Origin: Paenibacillus uliginis N3/975
GTDB taxonomy: Bacteria > Bacillota > Bacilli > Paenibacillales > Paenibacillaceae
Assembly (NCBI RefSeq): GCF_900177425.1
Contig: NZ_LT840184.1
Location: forward strand, 202,308 to 266,307
DNA length: 64,000 nt
Direction of reading: 5' to 3'
Below, piece by piece: positions 35,526 through 44,875 of this stretch. Position numbers and translations under genes: made by a program. Numbering within the stretch: the first letter of the stretch is position 1; each line of letters begins with the position of its first letter. The notes under the pieces are model-generated. The model searched no databases, was not told where the DNA came from, and saw only the letters and a program-made list of their open reading frames with translations.

Positions 35526-35625
35526 TCGTTAAGGTATCGCTTTGACTTTAACCATTTTCAGTTGTATATTTGGGTCGCTTAATTAATAGGCATATTATCG
35601 ATTTATGTCGAGAGAGAGGTGCGTC

Positions 35626-36201
35626 ATGTCAGAGACAGACAAACGGCAAGCTTGCGGCTTCGCTAGCGAAGGGGATTCCAACCAAGAGGAGAAAGCTTTT
35701 GGCAGCGACGCTGCTGGAAGGCTTATGCATATCTTCAGTCTGTTCCGCAAGAAGAAGTGGGACCAAATATCGATTTCTGGATATACATCCGGTGAGATTA
35801 AGGTCCTGATGACGCTGAAATATAAGGAAAAATCTGATGCGGAGCAGGGTTTCGAGGAACGGTCTGAGGGTGGTCAAGGCCTCAAAGTGTCCGAGATCAG
35901 CAATTACATGCGGGTAACTTCACCGACGATCACCCAATTTATCAACGGATTAGAGGGAAAGGGTCTCGTAGAGCGTGTCATGGATGAGAAGGACAGACGC
36001 GCGATCCGTGTCAAACTGACGGGTGAAGGAGAGGAAATCGTCCGTCAGGCGCATGAGGCGTTCAAGGTGAATTTCAGAGGCCTGGTCGCACATTTGGGAG
36101 AAGTGGAAAGCGATGAGCTAACCCGGCTGTTAACGAAGGTATACCAATATATGAGTGAGACTGAAATCAAGTTGAACTCGTCAGAGACGAAGAAACAATA
36201 G
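35626..36201 (+). CDS. MarR-family transcriptional regulator
   Basis: 191 residues; winged helix in the middle with the recognition region ISNYMRVTSPTITQFINGLEGKGLV and the wing MDEKDRRAIRVKLT. The first 35 residues are an extra hydrophilic extension. I chose the ATG at 35626 behind GAGAGAGG. It follows the GTPase gene in the same direction by 100 bases and converges on the nos-type operon. Ligand and targets are unknown. Confidence 0.88.
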   Translation: MSETDKRQACGFASEGDSNQEEKAFGSDAAGRLMHIFSLFRKKKWDQISISGYTSGEIKVLMTLKYKEKSDAEQGFEERSEGGQGLKVSEISNYMRVTSPTITQFINGLEGKGLVERVMDEKDRRAIRVKLTGEGEEIVRQAHEAFKVNFRGLVAHLGEVESDELTRLLTKVYQYMSETEIKLNSSETKKQ

Positions 36202-36250
36202 AGGGGATGGCCAGTTCAGCGCTACACACGAAGTAGGCTAACCTAACACG

Positions 36251-36278
36251 AAAAAAACCACCGTAGGGTGGTTTTTTT
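36251..36278. terminator. bidirectional terminator, marR and nos-type operon
   Basis: AAACCACC-GTAG-GGTGGTTT with runs of A on the left and T on the right. It serves both the MarR gene (plus) and the nosF-like end of the minus-strand operon. Confidence 0.85.
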
Positions 36279-36350
36279 GTTCACCATTTTGCAAAATTCG
36301 ATTCCAGTGTTTCATGGATCATATATTGATGAAGAAGAAGTTCGTTTGGA

Positions 36351-37073
36351 TCAATATACTGCGACCAGATCGGAGAAAGCTCCATATAAGCCGCCGGCAT
36401 TCCGGTACTGCTGCTTCAGCTGGTCTGCACTTCCAGAATACCGGACCTGGCCGGCATCTAGAAAGATGACCTGATCAGCCGTCTGTTCTGCAACATTTAA
36501 CTGGTGAGTGGAGAACACGATGGTCTGTCCTTCCTTCGCGTTTTGTCGCACAAGAGCAGAGAAGGAATCCATCCAGAACGGGTCAAGCCCGTTGGTGGGC
36601 TCATCCAGAATAAGCAAAGGGGGCTTGGCCAGCATGGCCTGGGCAAACAGCAGCCGTTGACGCATTCCTTTGGAGTAGGCCGACACTTTCTTATGCCCGA
36701 ACTCCTTAAGTCCGGTCATCTGAAGCAACTCCGTGACCCTCTCTTTGGGTGCGTTTCTTAAGGAGGCGTAGAACTGTAGTGTCTCCTGAGCGGTTAGGGC
36801 ATCCCCAAACTGAAAATCATCCGGCATATAGCCGATGCTGTCCGCATAGGTTTTCCGGTCTTTAGCCCACTGCAACCCGTTTACCCGGATGGTTCCTGCA
36901 GTGGGCTTAACTATGCCGGTTATCATTCGAAGAATGGTACTTTTCCCGGCACCGTTACCGCCGCATAGGGCGAGCACATCGCCGGGCTCCAGAGAGAAGC
37001 TGATAGGCTGGACAATGGTCTGTGTCTTGATTGATTTGGTCACCTCTTCGAGCTGAAGCACCTTGTCAGACAT
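36351..37073 (-). CDS. ABC transporter ATPase, NosF-like
   Basis: 240 residues: Walker A CGGNGAGKSTILRM, signature YSKGMRQRLLFAQAM, Walker B LLILDEPTNGLD and the H-loop VFSTHQLNVAEQ. It overlaps the end of the permease gene by 8 bases; the ATG at 37073 has a GGGGGAG site. In nos clusters NosF, NosD and NosY form the complex that helps load copper (with sulfide) into nitrous oxide reductase. It is last in a nosD-nosL-nosY-nosF-type order. The NosF name is by position; the ATPase itself is generic. Confidence 0.85.
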   Translation of the reverse strand: MSDKVLQLEEVTKSIKTQTIVQPISFSLEPGDVLALCGGNGAGKSTILRMITGIVKPTAGTIRVNGLQWAKDRKTYADSIGYMPDDFQFGDALTAQETLQFYASLRNAPKERVTELLQMTGLKEFGHKKVSAYSKGMRQRLLFAQAMLAKPPLLILDEPTNGLDPFWMDSFSALVRQNAKEGQTIVFSTHQLNVAEQTADQVIFLDAGQVRYSGSADQLKQQYRNAGGLYGAFSDLVAVY

Positions 37074-37887
37074 GTCTTCTCCCCCTCTCAAGCATAAATA
37101 CAGCAGCCAAGAACATAACGACTATCCACACAATACATACGAACAAAAAAGTGACGGTTCCCTCAGGCTGATACATCCAATTAACCCATTTATAATATTC
37201 CGGCCCAAGGACTGAACCGCCGCCTAGTTTAATGACCAGAAAGAGCCGGGAAATCTCTGCCGGGTTTAAGAACTCAAGCAGAAGGAGTAGCGGTTTGATC
37301 AGCGTGTACGGAACCAGGCCTAGCACGGCAATAAGCAGGGTTGGCCAGCCCAGAACGAAGAAGAACCAGATAGCTACACTGTAAGTTAACGCTTGCCAGC
37401 GGTTTTTGCATAGGGTCCCGATAAACATAGCCGCGCCGAGAAACAGAAGAACAAGCAGCACAGAGAACATGAGAAACAGCATAAACGATTTCCATGTATA
37501 GGAATGGGTAACCAACGAGCTGATGATCCCAGATAAGCCGAATCCAATAAATACGATGATGAGCAGAACATACGTCATTCCCGTGAATTTTCCCATCAGA
37601 TAGGCGGATGAACTCAGGGGATACGTCGACAATAGCTGCCAACCGCCTTCTTCTTTCTCCGCCGTAATAGAGAAGGAACCAAGTAACAGCGTCATGAGTG
37701 GGAGCAGGTAAAGAATCAGGTTGATCATCGCACCGGTCGTTCCGGAATAATCTACAGTTCCCTGCTGGGACTGTATGGCCAGGAGTGCCAGACTAAACAG
37801 GGCGAACAGGACCATGAAGGAATAAGACCAAGGGTTTCGAAAGCCAAGCTTGATTTCGCGTAGGGCGATCACCCTTATGGCGCGCAT
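37066..37887 (-). CDS. ABC permease, NosY-like
   Basis: 273 residues with six hydrophobic segments and the ABC-2 opening IALREIKLGFRNPWSYSFM. It matches the NosY type in size and topology, including the hydrophilic ITAEKEEGGWQLLSTYPLS loop. It lies between nosL and the ATPase gene with tight spacing. With NosF and NosD it would form a transport complex in the cytoplasmic membrane for maturation of a copper enzyme. A more general ABC-2 permease cannot be excluded on sequence alone. Confidence 0.83.
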   Translation of the reverse strand: MRAIRVIALREIKLGFRNPWSYSFMVLFALFSLALLAIQSQQGTVDYSGTTGAMINLILYLLPLMTLLLGSFSITAEKEEGGWQLLSTYPLSSSAYLMGKFTGMTYVLLIIVFIGFGLSGIISSLVTHSYTWKSFMLFLMFSVLLVLLFLGAAMFIGTLCKNRWQALTYSVAIWFFFVLGWPTLLIAVLGLVPYTLIKPLLLLLEFLNPAEISRLFLVIKLGGGSVLGPEYYKWVNWMYQPEGTVTFLFVCIVWIVVMFLAAVFMLERGRRHV

Positions 37888-37905
37888 ATCAGGGAATTCC
37901 TCATC

Positions 37906-38490
37906 TTATTTATGTTCCTTGTGTCCCGGGCTATCGTCTTTTCCCTCATGCTCCTGATCCTCATGAGCTTCACCCTCATGGTCCATGTTCCCATCATCGT
38001 GCTTCTGGTCGCCATGCATTTTTTTCATCATTTCTTTGTCAGACTCCCATTTGTGCCCGTCAAGGTTTTCACTGGTCATGATCTGTCCGCTGCCTTGTTC
38101 ACTAACAAACTTTTCAGCATCGGCTTTTTCCGCAAAGGAAATGACCCCATAAGCCATTGGAGTTCGAATGCTCTTGTCATATATGTAAGTGGCATTTTCC
38201 AACAGGATCCATGCTTTTGTATGATAGTCTCTTACAAACTGGGCTCCGATTTGCTCGGTTCCATTTTTTTGCTTCCAGAGGAACAGATCGCCCAGGTCGT
38301 CAAACTTCAATGTCTTTTTATCTTTAAGCTGGATTTGGACAGCGTACTCATTGTCCCCGACCTGCATTTGACAAACTTCGCACTTGTCCACATTTTCGTC
38401 GATGTCCGCGGCCTTGTATTCTTCCTTGCCACAGCCTGCGGAAATAGCTATCGTCAAGCATAGCGTAATTATGGTGAGCATTTTTTTCAT
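37906..38490 (-). CDS. nosL: NosL, copper-binding lipoprotein
   Basis: 194 residues. Signal peptide with a lipobox ending at Cys20 (AISAGC). A copper site follows as Cys37-x-x-Cys40-Gln-Met42 (KCEVCQMQV), typical of NosL, and the GVISFAEKADAEKF segment is the second half of the domain. The last 40 residues are rich in His, Asp and Glu (HGDQKHDDGNMDHEGEAHED), a likely extra metal store. NosL delivers Cu(I) during assembly of the Cu-S site of nitrous oxide reductase. Its start overlaps the nosD stop. No nosZ is near. Confidence 0.9.
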   Translation of the reverse strand: MKKMLTIITLCLTIAISAGCGKEEYKAADIDENVDKCEVCQMQVGDNEYAVQIQLKDKKTLKFDDLGDLFLWKQKNGTEQIGAQFVRDYHTKAWILLENATYIYDKSIRTPMAYGVISFAEKADAEKFVSEQGSGQIMTSENLDGHKWESDKEMMKKMHGDQKHDDGNMDHEGEAHEDQEHEGKDDSPGHKEHK

Positions 38491-39830
38491 GGTTTACTTC
38501 CCCCATACCGGTAAATTGAATATAAACTTATGGCCAGCAGCAGGACAGAGAGCGCTGCAATTTTGTAGTTAGCAGTGATCCCATCTCTGGCTGGAGCCTC
38601 CACCGGCTTCAGCAGGGGAGACATGTCTTTTAACCAGTCTTCCGTTCCGGTGTGAAACAGCTCTTCGAGAAATGGCAAGCCCGGCGAATGAAACAATAGC
38701 TGAAATGCGGGTACGGTTCCGGTCACTTTCAGAAAGAAAGGATTGATCTCATACGGAAGATCGCTGAATCCTGACCCGATCAGGTCGAGAACTTGGGCGT
38801 CGTCCCAGTAATTTCCGTCTACATTATTGTCCGGACTGTTCACAGATTGGGCAGGAACGACATTGGACAGAAATGTGTTGGCGCTTAACCGGTTGTCGTT
38901 CGAGTCCAGCATTTGCAATCCGATGAAATTGCTCGTCACCTGATTATGGGTCAGCTGGTTGTCCCGGGATTGCTGGATGAACAGGCCGACACGGTTCCCC
39001 TGCACTTCATTTCTTTCGATGATGGATTGGTTCACGTCATACAGCAGAAGCCCTTGAGAGTGGACATTGCTGTTCTGCTTCCTGAAATGGTTGTTCCGTA
39101 TTTTTGCGTTGCTGACACTCATCACCATTGCTCCGGTCACGTTCATCAAGCCATTGTTGCTGCTCAAGAGCAGATCCTCCGTGAACATGAAATGAAAGCC
39201 GTAGCGTGAACGGGATACCTTATTTTCCTGCACGATTAATGACTTGCCTGACTCGACATAAATACCGTCCTGCATGAGATCAATCGTATTTCCCCTAATG
39301 GTATTGTCATCGGACTCGAACAGGTCGATTCCATTTCCCCTTAGGACCGTTGCTGGATCCCGGTTACGCATTTTCTCTCCGACGATGATATTGTCTGTCA
39401 GCACATTGTTATGAGCCGCCCGCAGGTGGATGCCGGAACCAAGCGTCTCTACTGTAAGAGAATGCAGTTTATTGCCGGATGAACCGACAAGGACAGCCGG
39501 AACTGCAGCATTTTGATAAGAATGGACAACGGTCAGGCCGTCCAGTGTAATGCCGCCGGATTTCAGAGTCAGCGCAGGTTGTTCACTTTCGTTCACAATT
39601 TTGCCATTTTCCATCTTTAGTGTGAGCGGTTTATCAATTGTTACGGGCCCACTGTATGTGCCCGAGCCCAAATGCAGCACTTTCCCTCGCGGTGTTTTGT
39701 CGATCAGCGGCTGCAAGGCAATGACTTCTTCCTTAGCCCTAGCGGTACCGATCAAGGGAAGGATGGCCGTGATAAGAACTAGCAGCAGAATTACACAGAA
39801 TGCCGTACGTTTAAGATTTATGGCATGCAT
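38487..39830 (-). CDS. nosD: NosD, periplasmic/extracellular beta-helix protein
   Basis: About 447 residues: signal sequence (LLVLITAILPLIGTARA), then a right-handed beta-helix of many PbH1/CASH repeats (NGIDLFESDDNTIRGNTIDL, LLYDVNQSIIERNEVQGNR and others), and a C-terminal transmembrane helix (about 425-445). NosD works outside the membrane with NosFY in building the copper centre of nitrous oxide reductase. ATG at 39830 with GGGGG upstream; a TTG one codon earlier is in frame. It starts 78 bases after the response regulator, so the whole set may be one transcript. Confidence 0.9.
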   Translation of the reverse strand: MHAINLKRTAFCVILLLVLITAILPLIGTARAKEEVIALQPLIDKTPRGKVLHLGSGTYSGPVTIDKPLTLKMENGKIVNESEQPALTLKSGGITLDGLTVVHSYQNAAVPAVLVGSSGNKLHSLTVETLGSGIHLRAAHNNVLTDNIIVGEKMRNRDPATVLRGNGIDLFESDDNTIRGNTIDLMQDGIYVESGKSLIVQENKVSRSRYGFHFMFTEDLLLSSNNGLMNVTGAMVMSVSNAKIRNNHFRKQNSNVHSQGLLLYDVNQSIIERNEVQGNRVGLFIQQSRDNQLTHNQVTSNFIGLQMLDSNDNRLSANTFLSNVVPAQSVNSPDNNVDGNYWDDAQVLDLIGSGFSDLPYEINPFFLKVTGTVPAFQLLFHSPGLPFLEELFHTGTEDWLKDMSPLLKPVEAPARDGITANYKIAALSVLLLAISLYSIYRYGGSKP

Positions 39831-39907
39831 CAATTTCCCCCTTCCGGTTCCAATGTTCCCTATCTATCCTAAAGAAATGCGCTGTTCATGGGTATGACTC
39901 GAAAGAG

Positions 39908-40549
39908 TCATTTGACCCAGCCCTGATCGTAGGCATAACGTGTCAACTGAACACGGTTATCGAGATGAAGCTTCTGCATAATATTTTTTAGATGGTTCTT
40001 GACCGTATGCTCTGAAATGATAAGATCCTCAGATATTTCCCGGTTTGTCTTTCCTTTGGCAACCTGCTCCAATATCTCTTGCTCCCGGGTCGTCAGCGGA
40101 GAATGCTCTGATGCTGCTACCGGCTTGGTGGAGAATTCCTTAAGCAATTGGACGGCAAGTTCGCGTGACAGGGGGGCTTCATCCAGAGCGATTGCCTTCA
40201 AATACTCCAGCCAGGCTTCTGGATTTAGATTTTTTAGCAGGTACCCTTGGGCACCTTTTTTTATAGCTTCGAACAGATCGGCGATGTCATCCGAGACCGT
40301 GACGATAATGATTTTGACATAGGGATAATCCCCTTTGATCTGCCGGGTTGCTTCTAGTCCGCTCATGTCCGGCATGTTAATGTCCATAAGGATCATGTCA
40401 GGCATATATTTTTCCGTATACAGGAGAGCTTCCTCTCCATTCCAAGCTTCTGCAACGATTTCAAACGCCGAGTCCATCTCAAGAATTTCCCGGATGCCTT
40501 GTCTTGCGTGTTTATGATCATCCGCGATTAGAATTCGAATGGGCTGCAT
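39908..40549 (-). CDS. NarL/LuxR-family response regulator
   Basis: 213 residues. Receiver domain with Asp56 (ILMDINMPDMSG) and a C-terminal LuxR-type helix-turn-helix (LTTREQEILEQVAKGKTNREISEDLI). I chose the ATG at 40549 with AGAGG nine bases upstream; in-frame ATGs before it are closer to the site. It overlaps the kinase gene by 32 bases. Being directly upstream of nosDLYF it probably controls that operon, perhaps in response to nitrogen oxides, oxygen or copper; the signal is inferred from context only. Confidence 0.9.
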   Translation of the reverse strand: MQPIRILIADDHKHARQGIREILEMDSAFEIVAEAWNGEEALLYTEKYMPDMILMDINMPDMSGLEATRQIKGDYPYVKIIIVTVSDDIADLFEAIKKGAQGYLLKNLNPEAWLEYLKAIALDEAPLSRELAVQLLKEFSTKPVAASEHSPLTTREQEILEQVAKGKTNREISEDLIISEHTVKNHLKNIMQKLHLDNRVQLTRYAYDQGWVK

Positions 40550-41381
40550 AAGCGACATCCTCTCTTTTTTCAATGCATAAGATAGTCTGTTGACCTTCTC
40601 GGGATAACTTCATAAGCCATCCTAGCCTTTCGGCTCGTTCTTTCATAATTTTCAAGCCGAAGCGTTCGGGATACTCTAAAGGTTGTCCGGTAAAACCTTT
40701 TCCGTCATCCGTAATCAGCACCTTCCATCCGCCGGGTATATGTTCTCCTTCGATGGAAATGAGCTCTGCATCGGCATGCTTTCGTATATTTTGAAGCCCT
40801 TCACGGATAGAAGAGTATAGTTCAACCTTTTCCTTGGTCGAAAGATCTTCATCCCGAATGTTCCAATCTATGCGTACGCGCTGACCGCTCTCATCTTCAA
40901 ACAGCTCGGCTAAATGTTGTATGGAACTCTGCCAGACAAGAGTTTCGCTTTGCGGAGGCTGACGAAGGCTGCAAATGGCTTGTCTTACGTATTCATTAAT
41001 CTGCTGGGCCGTCATCCGCAGGCTGGTGTATAAGGTAGAATTTTCATTGTTATCGGTATTTTTAATGCGGTCAACTTTGACGGATAAAAGAAACAGGGAT
41101 TGGGCGATTCCGTCATGCAGCTCCTGGGCTATAATCTCACGTTCTTGCAAAACAGTTTTAGCGGCTTGTTCTTTCAGCAGCTGTTGTTGGAGCTCTTCCA
41201 TTTTGCCGAACAGCTTGAGCAGGAGCGTAATGCTAACGAGAAAAACGAGTATCGGCGCGAGCCAGTTCCCGAGTTCCATCGAAATATAGGGGAGCAAATA
41301 TTCATGGCGGACAAACTCCCATACGCCGATCGTAAGCGTTGGAATAAATAGAATGAGAATTTTGATCATTTTATAATTCAT
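40518..41381 (-). CDS. NarX/LiaS-type sensor histidine kinase (HisKA_3)
   Basis: 287 residues: two short hydrophobic helices (about 7-22 and 40-57) with almost no outer loop, a coiled coil, then HisKA_3 with His89 (IIAQELHDGIAQSLF) and an ATPase domain (ITDDGKGF, FGLKIMKERAERLG). The tiny extracytoplasmic part means it senses within the membrane or cytoplasm. No N-terminal Cys cluster of the NreB type is present. Start at the ATG at 41381 with GAAGG upstream. It overlaps its partner regulator. Confidence 0.88.
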   Translation of the reverse strand: MNYKMIKILILFIPTLTIGVWEFVRHEYLLPYISMELGNWLAPILVFLVSITLLLKLFGKMEELQQQLLKEQAAKTVLQEREIIAQELHDGIAQSLFLLSVKVDRIKNTDNNENSTLYTSLRMTAQQINEYVRQAICSLRQPPQSETLVWQSSIQHLAELFEDESGQRVRIDWNIRDEDLSTKEKVELYSSIREGLQNIRKHADAELISIEGEHIPGGWKVLITDDGKGFTGQPLEYPERFGLKIMKERAERLGWLMKLSREGQQTILCIEKREDVAYAAHSNSNRG

Positions 41382-41513
41382 AGGTTTCACCTTCGTTTCA
41401 GAATTAGTTGTGAGCCTTCATATAATCTAATTCCAAATGGCGGCTTTTTCAATTGCCCGATGGATCTAAACGCGAGACTGATTAGATTTATCATTTTGCG
41501 GGAAAATAAGTCG

Positions 41514-41543
41514 TTGTGTGATTTATCGTTTGTGCTCTACAAT
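41514..41543 (+). promoter_or_regulatory. promoter of the purine permease gene
   Basis: TTGTGT (41514-41519) and TACAAT (41538-41543), 18 bases apart, put the transcription start about 25 bases before the ATG. The untranslated leader is thus too short for a riboswitch. Confidence 0.5.
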
Positions 41544-41573
41544 GGAAAAATCACAGCAAGAAGGGATGTTACC

Positions 41574-42872
41574 ATGTTCAAGTTGAAAGAACGCAATACG
41601 ACGATAAAAACCGAGGTGCTGGCGGGGCTTACGGTCTTTTTGACCGTGGCTTATATCATCATCGTCAATCCGATGATCCTGAAGGACGCCGGAGTACCTT
41701 TTGATCAAAGTTTTACAGCCACGATTGCTGCAGCTGTCATTGGCACCCTGTTCATGGCACTGTTTGCGAACTATCCGATCGTGATTGCGCCGGCCATGGG
41801 GCTGAACGCTTACTTTACGTATTCCGTTATCGGAGGACATGATATCCCTTATATGGTAGGTTTCTCGGCCGTATTTATTTCGGGGATTATTTTTCTGCTA
41901 ATCTCTTTAACCTCGCTTCGTACGAAGCTGATTCAAGCGATTCCTGAAAACTTGAAACATGCGATTGCAGCGGGGATCGGGCTGTTTATTGCTTTTATCG
42001 GTATGCGATTGTCCGGTATTATTGCAGACCATGAGACCAATCTGGTCACACTCGGCGATTTTACGGAGCCTGGCGTGGCTTTGACATTGGTCGGAATCGC
42101 CGTAACGATCGCGCTTCTTGCCCTGAATTTTAAAGGTGCGCTGTTTCTCGGAATGATCATTACCGGAATTATCGCCTGGCTGACCGGTCAGCTGCATTTT
42201 GATCAAGGCTTTATTTCCATGCCGAAACTGCCCGAGGGCATTCTCGTGTACAACCCGATCACTTCGATCGGCGATGTTATTGAGTACGGGCTGTACAGTG
42301 TAGTGTTCTCGTTTCTGCTCGTCATGCTGTTTGATACGACAGGCGCCATGCTCGCTATTCTGAAGCAGGCAGGCCTGCTGAAAGACGGCAAGCTGGACCG
42401 TGCTGGAAGCGCCTTTGCGGCGGATTCTGTCGGTACCATTGTTGGCTCCATGTTCGGGACAAGCCCGACTGCAGCCACGGTGGAATCCGCGGCAGGTGTC
42501 GGAGCAGGCGGCAAAACAGGCCTTACGGGCATCACCGTAGTTGTGCTGTTTATCGCAGCGGCTTTTTTCAGCCCGTTGATCAGTTCGTTGTCAGGGGTGG
42601 CGGCTATTACGGCACCAAGCTTGATTATCGTCGGTTGCATGATGATCCGCAGCGTTTCGGATATTGAGTGGAACGATTTTGAAGAGGCGTTTCCTGCCTT
42701 CCTGGTCATTATCAGCATGCCGCTGACATCCAGTATCGCTAATGGTATTGCCCTCGGTTTCATCTCCTATCCGGTTATGAAAATCGCCAAGCGGAAGTTT
42801 CGTGATGTGCATCCGTTCGTGTATGTATTCGCGGTGCTGTTCCTGATTCAGCTTATATTTTTCGCACATTAG
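41574..42872 (+). CDS. NCS2-family guanine/hypoxanthine permease (AzgA/PbuG type)
   Basis: 432 residues, about 12-14 helices. AzgA-like features are the opening TEVLAGLTVFLTVAYIIIVNP, APAMGLNAYFTYSV and the late GTSPTAATVESAAGVGAGGKTG. The family imports guanine, hypoxanthine or adenine with protons. I set the start at the ATG at 41574; upstream in-frame ATGs lie before the promoter. It is monocistronic with a shared terminator. It may supply purines to the salvage step encoded by ade at 7.8 kb. Confidence 0.92.
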   Translation: MFKLKERNTTIKTEVLAGLTVFLTVAYIIIVNPMILKDAGVPFDQSFTATIAAAVIGTLFMALFANYPIVIAPAMGLNAYFTYSVIGGHDIPYMVGFSAVFISGIIFLLISLTSLRTKLIQAIPENLKHAIAAGIGLFIAFIGMRLSGIIADHETNLVTLGDFTEPGVALTLVGIAVTIALLALNFKGALFLGMIITGIIAWLTGQLHFDQGFISMPKLPEGILVYNPITSIGDVIEYGLYSVVFSFLLVMLFDTTGAMLAILKQAGLLKDGKLDRAGSAFAADSVGTIVGSMFGTSPTAATVESAAGVGAGGKTGLTGITVVVLFIAAAFFSPLISSLSGVAAITAPSLIIVGCMMIRSVSDIEWNDFEEAFPAFLVIISMPLTSSIANGIALGFISYPVMKIAKRKFRDVHPFVYVFAVLFLIQLIFFAH

Positions 42873-42989
42873 AGAGACTTAGAAAGACAGTTAGCTACGC
42901 TAACATTTCACATTTTCTGTAATGAATCATGCGCTTCCGTTGATGCGGCTGATGGATATGGAGATCTTATTGGATCTGGTTAAATTAGA

Positions 42990-43039
42990 AAAAAGGCAGG
43001 CTCATACGGACGGAAGTGTCCCCTTGAGCTTGCCTTTTT
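42990..43039. terminator. bidirectional terminator, permease and Rieske flavoprotein
   Basis: AAAAAGGCAGGCTCA pairs with TTGAGCTTGCCTTTTT; it stands between convergent genes with A and T runs at the two sides. Confidence 0.85.
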
Positions 43040-43046
43040 GGTTTGA

Positions 43047-44606
43047 TTATTCGTAAGGATCTAGCTTTTTAAGCGGGTCAATCGCCGGACCCTCCAACAC
43101 TTCACCGTCATATCTGTACCGGGAGCCGTGGCATGGACAGTCCCATGACCGCTCGCCTTCATTCCATTCGGTTTCACAGCCCAAGTGCGTACAAGTTGTA
43201 TCGACCAGATACAGATTCCCCTGCTCGTCCTTATAGGCTCCGGCTCGCTGACCATTATGACGGACGACAGCGCCTTCACCTACCTGAAGCTCTTCAATAT
43301 TGCTGTTGGTCATATCTACTTTGCCGGAAATAAACTCTTTGGCGACTCCGGCGTTTTGTACAATAAATGTCTTCAGCGCCGGGTCGGCATTGAATCGGGA
43401 AGGTGTATACAGTTCCGTGTAAGGATTGTCCTTGCCTAGAATCTGATCCGTAATGATCTTTGCGGCGGCCGCACTGTTCGTCATGCCCCATTTCCGGTAG
43501 CCGGTAGCCACCAGAATCCGGTCCTGCTTCGAGGTGATGGGTCCGATGTAAGGCAGCTTGTCCAAGGTAATTAGATCCTGTGTCGACCAGCGGAACGGGA
43601 TATGGCGGGCGCCGAGGAGTTCTCCGGCAAACTTCTCCAAATTTTCGTAATGGCTGTGTGTGCATTCACTTTTGCCGGTTGGATGATTCTCGCCTCCGAC
43701 GATCACCAAATCCTCACCGTTATAGGAGACAGATCTCAAGGAACGAGTGGGATTGTCGACACTCAGGTACATACCTCCCGGGTAAGCCTTATCCGGTTTC
43801 ACAGCAAGGGCATAGGAACGCTCTATATGCAGTCTTGTAAAATAAAACCCCTTCCCCATCCCATCATAGAAAGGAAAGTGTGACGCGGACACGGCAAACT
43901 GGCATGTAATGCTGTGATTTCCTCGCTGGGTTTTGATCGTAATCGGCCCTTCGGTTTCCGCTTCGTCCCCGATAGCGGTGTTCTCGTAGATCACTCCACC
44001 CATCTTGAGGAATTCCTCAACCATACGCTTCAAATAGGCCAGCGGGTGGAATCGGTGCTGTCCCGGCATCTTAATCGCTCCGCGTACCGGTATAGGTAGC
44101 GGTATGGATTCCAGCCATTCTCCGGGAATGTCTAGCTTCTCATATGCCTTGAACTCATCCTCCAACTTTGATCGCATATTTTGCTCATCCAAAGTGTAAA
44201 TATAGGCATCTTCCTGCTCCCAGCCGCAGTCAATGCCCCATTCACCGATCTGATTCCCGATAAAATTCATCGCTTCAATATTGGCATCATAATAGAGCCG
44301 TGCCTTTTCCTCGCCGAAATGCTGTATCAACTCATGATAGATCATACCGTGTTGTGCCGTTACTTTAGCGGTCGTAAATCCGGTGGTTCCGTCCAAAATC
44401 CGTCCGGCATCGAGCAAAACGACCTTTTTTCCTGCCTTTGCTAACAAATAAGCGGTAGTAATGCCGGTGATACCGGCACCCACGACAGCTACATCGGTCT
44501 CAATATCCTCCGCCAGCCGTGGAAAAGAAGGAAGTTCCGTTGTTGCTCTCCAAAGGGATTCCGGGTATTGCTGAAGTCCTTGCTCCATCCGAACCTGTTC
44601 ATTCAT
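43047..44606 (-). CDS. FAD oxidoreductase with C-terminal Rieske domain (YhfW-like)
   Basis: About 519 residues. The N-terminal D-amino-acid-oxidase fold has the FAD motif VAVVGAGITGITTAYLLAKAG. The C-terminal 75 residues form a Rieske [2Fe-2S] domain with CTHLGCETEWNEG and CPCHGSRY, i.e. Cys-x-His and Cys-x2-His. This domain pair is that of Bacillus YhfW. The substrate is unknown. I chose the ATG at 44606, behind GAGGGGG; the longer in-frame ATG has none. It is a single gene. Confidence 0.9.
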   Translation of the reverse strand: MNEQVRMEQGLQQYPESLWRATTELPSFPRLAEDIETDVAVVGAGITGITTAYLLAKAGKKVVLLDAGRILDGTTGFTTAKVTAQHGMIYHELIQHFGEEKARLYYDANIEAMNFIGNQIGEWGIDCGWEQEDAYIYTLDEQNMRSKLEDEFKAYEKLDIPGEWLESIPLPIPVRGAIKMPGQHRFHPLAYLKRMVEEFLKMGGVIYENTAIGDEAETEGPITIKTQRGNHSITCQFAVSASHFPFYDGMGKGFYFTRLHIERSYALAVKPDKAYPGGMYLSVDNPTRSLRSVSYNGEDLVIVGGENHPTGKSECTHSHYENLEKFAGELLGARHIPFRWSTQDLITLDKLPYIGPITSKQDRILVATGYRKWGMTNSAAAAKIITDQILGKDNPYTELYTPSRFNADPALKTFIVQNAGVAKEFISGKVDMTNSNIEELQVGEGAVVRHNGQRAGAYKDEQGNLYLVDTTCTHLGCETEWNEGERSWDCPCHGSRYRYDGEVLEGPAIDPLKKLDPYE

Positions 44607-44875
44607 TCTATTAAAGCCCCCTCTATGCAAAATGCATGCCATGATCTTATCTACCTGTCATCCATTATTACCACGGTCGGGGAAAAAGAAACGAGGCAAG
44701 CTTTAAGACAAGTCCATTTACTCCTTCCGGTTAAGTGTAAGGTTGTCCTTTCTGAATGAACACTAGATGGGATATTTGGTGCTTTACTAATAATTTGGCA
44801 CTTATTTGCAAATCATACCCTCAAACAACTTGCCACGTGAAGCAGATTGATGATAAAGGGACGAGGTGATAGGGA

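Noticed and set aside
35017..35532. Plus-strand frame overlapping the RsgA-like gene
   Set aside because: It lies within the GTPase motifs in another frame and has no domain of its own.
41410..41470. TTCATATAATCTAAT upstream of the purine permease resembles the start of a purine riboswitch
   Set aside because: The conserved core (TTTCTACC), P3 and the second kissing loop are missing, and the likely promoter lies downstream of it.
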